DNA of 64,000 nucleotides, taken from positions 31,809,001-31,873,000 of the forward strand of contig JBAIAC010000004.1 of assembly GCA_037349315.1 (NCBI GenBank), given 5' to 3'. The notes under the pieces are model-generated. The model worked only from the letters and a program-made list of their open reading frames with translations, was not told the origin of the DNA and searched no databases. This document shows, piece by piece, positions 57,605-64,000 of the stretch. Each line of letters begins with the position of its first letter. Within the stretch, counting starts at the first letter, position 1. The stretch is from Chelydra serpentina (Eukaryota; Chordata; Testudines; Chelydridae). Made by a program: the position numbers and the translations under genes.

Positions 57605-59301
57605 CAGGGCCGGATTAAGGCATAAACCAACTAAGCGAGAGCTTAGGGCCTTGCAATATGAGGGGCCTCTAAAAGAGAAAAAGCTGACTCCATGTCAAAT
57701 TTTATCAAAATCCGTTGATAAATAAAGGAGAGATGGGAAAAAGAAGATTCTCTCTAAATATAGACAGTTTTGTTCAAATATGACAAAAATATACACATCT
57801 GGCTACACAAATACCCTTACCCTATTCTTGCCCTTCACTTATTGTTCATTCTTGAAAGGCGGGAGGCCAGCGCTGAGAAAAAAACAATAATTGCACTTGC
57901 AAAATTAGTATTTCTATGAGTAAGTCTGCTATCAGTCTCCTAAGGCAGCATTTTGTTGGCCAGATGCTACTGGTAAAATTCTCAGTGGGCCTTCATAACT
58001 TATTTAAAAAAATAAATAATCTCACTGCCGATAAAAATGTGAGGTCGGAGATGGCAGTGTCGTGAAGCGATCCTGCCAAGCTCATACTTATATGGGACTC
58101 ATCCTAGGAGTGACGTCATGTATAGTTTTAAGTGTAGTAGCCGTGTTAGTCTGTGTCAGCAAAATGAAAATAAGAAAGAAAAACTTGTAGCACCTTAGAG
58201 ACTAACAAATTCCTCTTGGCTGGTAATAGCTGGAAGGCCACCATCTTTTGTTTATGGTCCAGCACGCTCAATTGTATAGTGCCTTCGCTCTTGTTTTTCT
58301 TTGTTTCCTTAAGTGTTAGTGTGCTCTCTTCTTTTGATTTGTACATATGTACAAGTGTGTATTTTAGTGCGCACACCACGTTCTGCTTCATGCACTATCC
58401 ATGCTTCAAATTATTGAATTTGCAGGTGATCATCTTATGGACTTGGGTTGAGTGGCTCTTGAGGAGTGAAGGAAGATATACATATATATCAACATATTCT
58501 GAGTATTTGGTGAGCAAGTTATTTCAAACTATGTGCATATATGATTTATAGGTTATTAAAGCCTATAATATTCATTATATTTGCTTGAATATAGGCTAGT
58601 TTTCTCACTTTCTCAATGCCTGTTTAGAGATTACCAGTCTTTTTTTTCTGGTAAATTCTCTCTCTCTCTTTCACAAATATAGCTTGCTGTCACTCTGTGT
58701 GTCTGAGGTGTTTACTCAAGATTAATTAGTGGTCCTGGAGGAGACAAAGGATAGAAAGAGAAAGGGAAGAGAGATGTCTGCCCAGAAAATGCTGCAAGAA
58801 AAGCTATCTGTCCTAAGCATTTTGTGCATTGAAAGTGACAAACTCCATAGCTTGTCATTTGAGGACATCATCAATGACTTTGCTCTCCAAAAATCATGAC
58901 AGAAAATGTTTTAAATTTCAGTGTTAAAATTAATGTGATGTGCAAACAGACATACTGTAGGTTGTACTGCTTCCATTAAGTAAGCTGGTCTGTATAACTG
59001 TAGCTGGTTTTGTGTTGCTGTAGATATAAAGTTTTCATATCTACTAATTAAGAAATCATAGATGAAAATATGTTAATTTGAAATTATTTTATAATGCAAA
59101 CACGCATATTGCAAGATGTGTTTTAGTTGGATTATTATTCTATTTTTACTACTTCGCCTTTGTATATATGCAAATATAAAGCTTTCATGTTTATATATTC
59201 AATGTCCTTTCTGTGAAAATAATACATTACTTTTTTTTATGGTATGGGGCCTCTTACACTTGACATATTTTAGGGCCTACCAATATCATAATCCGGCCCT
59301 G
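57605..59301. mobile_element. hAT-like element inserted in the Gypsy RT
   Basis: Both ends read CAGGGCCGGATTA inward (57605 plus strand; 59301 minus strand). The Gypsy RT reads LALHNARN on one side and LQSSGIKAPVEAV on the other, so the element splits the RT with loss of a few codons. No clean 8-bp duplication remains. The 1.7-kb interior is AT-rich without a transposase ORF and contains a Penelope tail fragment. Confidence 0.7.
58125..58211 (-). mobile_element. Penelope-derived terminal fragment inside the hAT-like element
   Basis: Plus strand AGTGTAGTAGCCGTGTTAGT, CTGTGTCAGCAAAATGAAAA, ACTTGTAGCACCTTAGAGAC is the inverse of the right end of the element at 9114-9319. It is truncated before the hairpin. 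Confidence 0.7.
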
Positions 59302-59889
59302 AAGTTCCTTGCATTATGTAGTGCCAGTGGAATTTTCCTTCATGGTAAGCACACAGATTCCACTGTGGGGTCTACTTCCACTCACAGCTTTCCTCTGAGG
59401 CACTTGATGCCTTAAAAAACATCCCCATATGCTTTTAAAATGGTCTCCATTGACCAGGGGACTCCCCTTGTGCTTCTTACACTGCACCTATAATATTCTG
59501 ACCCTGTACCCTGATGAGATCCATGGCTTGTATAGCTGTATTCCCCAAGAGGGGGTTTGTGCCACCTGCTCTCCTTTGCTGTAGTCTCACCGCATGTAAT
59601 TCTGGGGATGTTCTGCCTCCTATGGCTTTCATCCTCCCTCTCCAGGCTCCTGCTGCACGCCCCATGTCTAAGCATCAATCTAATGTGAGATCACCTTCCC
59701 AGAGCAGCTGCTCCCTCAGGTGGTGATCCCGAGTGCGGCAGACTAGCCTGTCCTGATTTAGGGAGTCTGTCAAGTCACCAGTGTGTGTAAGGCAGTAACA
59801 CAGGGGTTTATCCCCTCCCCTTCAGACTGATCTCTAGAGAACAACCTGTGTTCCACTAAACTTTCACTCTGCTTTGGGGAGCAATAGGT
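59302..59889 (-). mobile_element. Ty3/Gypsy retrotransposon: gag C-terminal part to start of RT
   Basis: Minus strand, right to left: [20 protein letters not shown] and CVTALHTL (gag), LNQDRLVCRTRDHHLREQLL, DMGRAAGAW, then the protease/RT junction LLGNTAIQAMDLIRVQGQNI, and AYGDVF, GIKCL, VEVDPTVESVCLP. This is the canonical gag-pol order of vertebrate Gypsy elements, but the protease is largely lost. It continues 55990-57604 across the hAT-like insertion and joins 61662-61850 across the CR1. Confidence 0.75.
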
Positions 59890-61661
59890 ACACAGAAGAA
59901 AGTCAAGGGAAGTGTGGGCTCCTTGCTGAATGAGGGAGGGAACCTAGTGACAGAGGATGTGGAGAAAGCTAGTGTACTCAATGCTTTTTTTGCCTCTGTC
60001 TTCACAGACAAGGTCAGCTCCCAGGCGGCTGCACTCCGCAGCACGGTATGGGGAGGAGGTGACCAGCCCTCTGTGGAGAAAGAAATAGTTTGGGACTATT
60101 TAGAAAAGCTGGACGAACACAAGTCCATGGGGCCGGATGCACTGCATCCAAGGGTGCTAAAGGAGTTGGCCGATGTGATTGCAGAGCCATTGGCCATTAT
60201 CTTTGACAAATCATGGCAATCGGGGGAGGTCCCGGATGACTGGAAAAAAGCGAATGTAGTGCCCATCTTTAAAAAAGGGAAGAAGGAAGATCCGGGGAAC
60301 TACAGGCCAGTCAGTCTCACCTCAGTCCCTGGAAAAATCATGGAACAGGTCCTCAAGGAATCAATTCTGAACCACTTAAAGGAGGGGAAAGTGATCAGGA
60401 ACAGTCAGCATGGATTCACCAAGGGCAAGTCATGCCTGACTAACCTAATTGCCTTCTATGATGAGATAACTGGCTCTGTGGATGAGGGGAAAGCAGTGGA
60501 TGTGCTATTTCTTGACTTTAGCAAAGCTTTTGATACAGTCTCCCACAGTATTCTTGCCAGCAAGTTAAAGAAGTATGGGCTGGATGAATGGACGGTAAGG
60601 TGGATAGAAAACTGGCTGGATGGTCGTGCTCAACGGGTAGTGATCAATGGCTCCATGTCGAGTTGGCAGCTGGTATCAAGTGGAGTGCCCCAAGGGTCGG
60701 TGCTGGGGCCGGTTTTGTTCAATATCTTCATCAACGACCTGGAGGATGGTGTGGACTGCACCCTTAGCAAGTTTGCAGATGACACTAAACTGGGAGGAGT
60801 GGTTGATACGCTGGAGGGTAGGGACAGGATACAGAGGGACCTAGACAAATTAGAGGATTGGGCCAAAAGAAATCTGATGAGGTTCAACAAGGACAAGTGC
60901 AGAGTCCTGCACTTAGGACGGAAGAATCCCATGCACTGCTACAGACTAGGGACCGAATGGCTGGGCAGCAGTTCTGCAGAAAAGGACCTAGGGGTTACAG
61001 TGGACGAAAAGCTGAATATGAGTCAACAGTGTGCCCTTGTTGCCAAGAAGGCTAATGGCATTTTGGGCTGTATAAGTAGGGGCATTTCCAGCAGATCGAG
61101 GGACGTGATTATTCCCCTCTATTCGGCACTGGTGAGGCCTCATTTGGAGGACTGTGTCCAGTTTTGGGCCCAACACTACAAGAAGGATGTGGATAAATTG
61201 GAAAGAGTCCAACGGAGGGCAACAAAAATGATTAGGGGGCTGGAGCACATGACTTATGAGGAGAGGCTGAGGGAACTGGGATTGTTTAGCCTGCAGAAGA
61301 GAAGAATGAGGGGGGATTTGATAGCTGCTTTCAACTACCTGAAGGGGGGTTCCAAAGAGGATGGATCTAGACTGTTCTCAGTGGTAGAAGATGACAGAAC
61401 AAGGAGTAATGGGCTCAAGTTGCAGAGGGGGAGGTTTAGGTTGGATATTAGGAAAAACGTTTTCACTAGTAGGGTGTTGAAGCACTGGAATGGGTTACCT
61501 AGGGAGGTGGTGGAATCTCCTTCCTTAGAGGTTTTTAAGGTCAGGCTTGACAAAGCCCTGGCTGGGATGATCTAGTTGGGGTTGGTCCTGCTTTGAGCAG
61601 GGGGTTGGACTAGATGACCTCCTGAGGTCCCTTCCAACCCTGAGATTCTATGATTCTATGA
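59890..61661 (+). mobile_element. CR1 LINE with intact reverse-transcriptase ORF, 5'-truncated
   Basis: Open from at least 59914 to the stop after KALAGMI at 61575 (553 codons) without a frameshift. Blocks: [92 protein letters not shown] (residues 200-211, first catalytic Asp), [29 protein letters not shown] (287-295, catalytic Asp pair), then the thumb and C-terminal region. The endonuclease is absent. The 3' UTR ends in two ATTCTATG octamers at about 61661. An open RT of this length marks a young copy. It is inserted in the gag region of the Gypsy element. Confidence 0.95.
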
Positions 61662-61850
61662 CTCCTGTGATGTGAGGCTAGAGACAGTGGTGAGCCTCAG
61701 AGTGGTGCAGATCTCTCTGCCTTTTCCCCCAATGAGGTAAAATAACAGTTTTACTCACTTGCTGCTGTTGCCCACCTCAATGGCCATGTCTGTATATAGC
61801 TCGAACTCCTTCTTCCCCCGGGTCCATCGCTGGGCTAGGTTTGTCTCCCC
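61662..61850 (-). mobile_element. Ty3/Gypsy gag fragment right of the CR1
   Basis: The minus strand reads NLAQRWTRGKKEFELYTDMA, then VKLLFYLIGGKGREICTTL, matching the WKxFKxxFELY and LLxxxGEEGREIxxTL blocks of Gypsy gag. It lies in the expected order upstream of the gag part at 59560-59889. Confidence 0.6.
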
Positions 61851-61855
61851 CATAT

Positions 61856-62838
61856 ACTCCTGGGGGAATTCTCCACCAAAAAAGTAAAAATTCTGCGCAT
61901 ATTATTCTAAAATTCTGCCAAATTCTGCTTTTTTGGGGTCAAAATGACACAATATAATCCAGCTAGTTTCAATTATTTTGGCAATTTATTTAAACTACAA
62001 TACAATGGATGGAGAATGGGAGTGGGGAGCATTGAAAGAAATCACTAAACCTCTAATAGTAATATAACTAGTATTGACCCTTTACTTCTAATTATTAGTC
62101 AACAACTATATGCAGCCATATGTTCAGTGTTATATCATAGACTCTGAAAAGCAAGGGAGGGCTGGGGACTCAAACTCACAATTTGTACTGGCTACTGACC
62201 ATCTCCAAAAAAGTCATTGGCAAACAGTTCATGGAGCACATTTTGACAGGAACATTTTTCAGTCAAAAAATGTAGACCAGTTCTAATCACTAAAGAACCA
62301 TAAGGATTTACAAGGTCATATCATCCTTTACAATAAGGCTCCTTTACACCACTCTGGCAATGTAATGGAGCTGTACAATTTTTACACCTGTTTTATACTC
62401 CTGGAGGAATTCACTAAGAACAATGGGAACAATTCACGATGCAGGCAGGCTGCTACATTCTCCTCTGCCTGAGGAAACAAAGCCTGCCCCAAACCTACCC
62501 TTTCAGAAATATCCCAAAACCTCCACGCTGAGAGTGCTGCAATATTGAGCAAGAGGGACAGAGTGTCTGTCTGTCTCTGTCACATACACACACACACACA
62601 CACACACGACTACCCAGGACCCCCGCCCTGTGCCCCCCAGGCAGTGATTTACGTCTCTACCAGCTGCACTGGGTGCCCAAACTGACCTGTCTGCACTTCC
62701 AAGGAGTTGACCCATGACCACTCTTGCACCTTTCCTTTGCTTTCCCAGCAGAAGTCATTTTTCTGCGGGTAATCAAAGAAATCTGTGGGGCCCATGACTT
62801 CTGCACATACGTAGTGACACAGACTTCCCCGAGGAGTA
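61856..62838. mobile_element. Non-autonomous DNA element with TACTCCTGGGGGAA ends
   Basis: The left end TACTCCTGGGGGAATTCT opposes the complement of TTCCCCGAGGAGTA at the right. A second direct copy of the left end (ATACTCCTGGAGGAATTC) sits at 62395, so the element may be composite. It includes a (AC)11 tract at 62586-62607. CCCATAT/CTCATAT beside the ends is only a weak duplication. Confidence 0.5.
62586..62607 (+). repeat. (AC)11 microsatellite
   Basis: Perfect dinucleotide run. Confidence 0.95.
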
Positions 62839-62859
62839 CTCATATCAAGGGCTCTGGGT

Positions 62860-63640
62860 TGGCTTCAGACCAAGTTAGTGACTCATGCTGCAAGCTGCTG
62901 AACTTCAGAAAACTCATCCCTCAGATGCTGCCACCATTTTTCATTAACAAAGAGCAATGCTGAATGCAGGTTAAGTTGACTAAGTGGAACTTTATTAAAT
63001 CCTGTGGACTGCTCTGTCCACGGGCTTAGTTGCTTCTGTCTTAACTTCACCCATTCGCGGGCTGCCTCATCAATGACAGCCCCTTCAGGGAAGATGGGCC
63101 CTCTCATTCCAGTTCCACTGATCATGATATAACCAAGTATTGTACTTCAAACTTGGGGTCCCAGCACAATTTGGGAACCCCATTCTCTCAAAACCAGCTG
63201 TTACTTTTGGCACATTAGTTATGTCCGCCACCTTTGGGTAACTCACAGCAGTAATCACCTCACGAATCTCCACCACCGCCGTGCCAACAGTTGACTTGCC
63301 AACATCAAACTGGCTAGCCACAGACCTGTAGCAGTCTGGGGTATCCACCTTCCAGCTGGCAATAGCAGCCCACTGCTGGATTGGTATGGCCTCTCTCATT
63401 TGCATGTCCTGGTGCTGGAGGGTCAGGTCAAGCTCTGCATGAAGGCGGCCTTCCTCCTGCAGAAATTCTGAAGCCACTGCTAATCAACTCAGGTCTGCAT
63501 GGCGATGCAATCCCAGCATTCTGTGCTAGTTGTCCTGCCCCAGAAGCACCAGCATACATATAAGGAATCCACAGTGATTGTAGTAAGTGACAGCTGTCTC
63601 CACTCTGCCATGTCATCATCCATTCTGCATGATCTCCTTA
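62860..63640 (-). pseudogene. PIF/Harbinger-type transposase remnant
   Basis: The minus-strand reading from about 63477 gives QHQDMQMREAIPIQQWAAIA, VDTPDCYRSVASQFDVGKST (helix-turn-helix-like block of Harbinger transposases) and VTAGFERMGFPNCAG, where family members continue into the catalytic IDGTHI-type box. Here the sequence departs straight after PNCAG, so the catalytic core is deleted. A second ORF (from 63125) with AAREWVKLRQKQLSPWTEQS may be the C-terminal tail of the element. The two ORFs overlap in different frames and no complete transposase is possible. Confidence 0.65.
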
Positions 63641-63646
63641 CCAAGA

Positions 63647-64000
63647 ATCATAGAATCTCAGGGTTGGAAGGGACTTCAGGAGGTCATCTAGTCCAACCCC
63701 CTGCTCAAAGCAGGACCAACCCCAACTAAATCATCCCAGCCAGGGCTTTGTCAAGCCTGACCTTAAAAACCTCTAAGGAAGGAGATTCCACCACCTCCCT
63801 AGGTAACCCATTCCAGTGCTTCACCACCCTACTAGTGAAAAAGTTTTTCCTAATATCCAACCTAAACCTCCCCCTCTGCAACTTGAGACCATTACTCCTT
63901 GTTCTGTCATCTTCTACCACTGAGAACAGTCTAGATCCATCCTCTTTGGAACCCCCTTTCAGGTAGTTGAAAGCAGCTATCAAATCCCCCCTCATTCTTC
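63647..64000 (-). mobile_element. CR1 LINE 3' part, runs off the window
   Basis: 3' end ATAGAATCTCAGGGTTGGAA at the left. Encodes [40 protein letters not shown] and [20 protein letters not shown] in one open frame to the window edge, so it is a young copy that continues to the right. Confidence 0.93.

Noticed and set aside
59914..61575. Long ORF as a host gene
   Set aside because: It is the CR1 reverse transcriptase, with the CR1 3' UTR and octamer tail directly behind it.

Overview
The window reads as nuclear DNA of a land vertebrate, most likely a cryptodiran turtle. The evidence is: many CR1 LINE copies ending in the ATTCTATG octamer; a tRNA-derived SINE whose 3' end is the CR1 3' end (the tortoise Pol III/SINE arrangement); Penelope-like, L2-like, Ty3/Gypsy, hAT and Harbinger remnants typical of turtles; and one host gene whose protein is close to avian progesterone receptor.

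The only host gene I can support is PGR, the nuclear progesterone receptor, on the minus strand. Exon 1 (14843-16131) carries the whole N-terminal transactivation domain up to its splice donor. Exon 2 (13039-13190, 152 bp) carries the first zinc finger of the DNA-binding domain. Intron 1 is 13191-14842. Exons 3 onward were not found, so 1-13038 is taken as intron 2 and the rest of the gene lies off the left edge. A CpG-rich block (about 15050-16720) covers exon 1, the 5' UTR and the presumed promoter. From about 16.8 kb to 64 kb I see only non-coding DNA upstream of PGR.

The rest is largely a stack of transposable elements. (a) CR1-clade LINEs lie on both strands; the copy at 59890-61661 still has a reverse-transcriptase ORF of more than 550 codons. 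(b) Penelope-like elements (PLEs) include RT fragments and many short terminal pieces, several arranged as palindromes with 12-16 bp target-site duplications; one carries a hammerhead-ribozyme-like core. (c) At least eight non-autonomous DNA transposons are bounded to the base by 8-bp duplications with paired inverted ends (hAT-like). One Tigger-like element has a TA duplication, and two Harbinger-like MITEs have 3-bp duplications. (d) LTR pieces include a Ty3/Gypsy element at 55990-61850 broken up by a CR1 and a hAT element. (e) L2-like LINE remnants and microsatellites are scattered throughout.

The points most worth a second look are the palindromic PLE-derived elements with the hammerhead-like core, a nearly perfect 208-bp inverted repeat at 37040-37247 / 38211-38418, a MITE carrying three tandem hairpin units (35951-36048), and the nested Gypsy/CR1/hAT/PLE chain. 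I see no bacterial-style system, CRISPR array, rRNA gene or functional tRNA gene.
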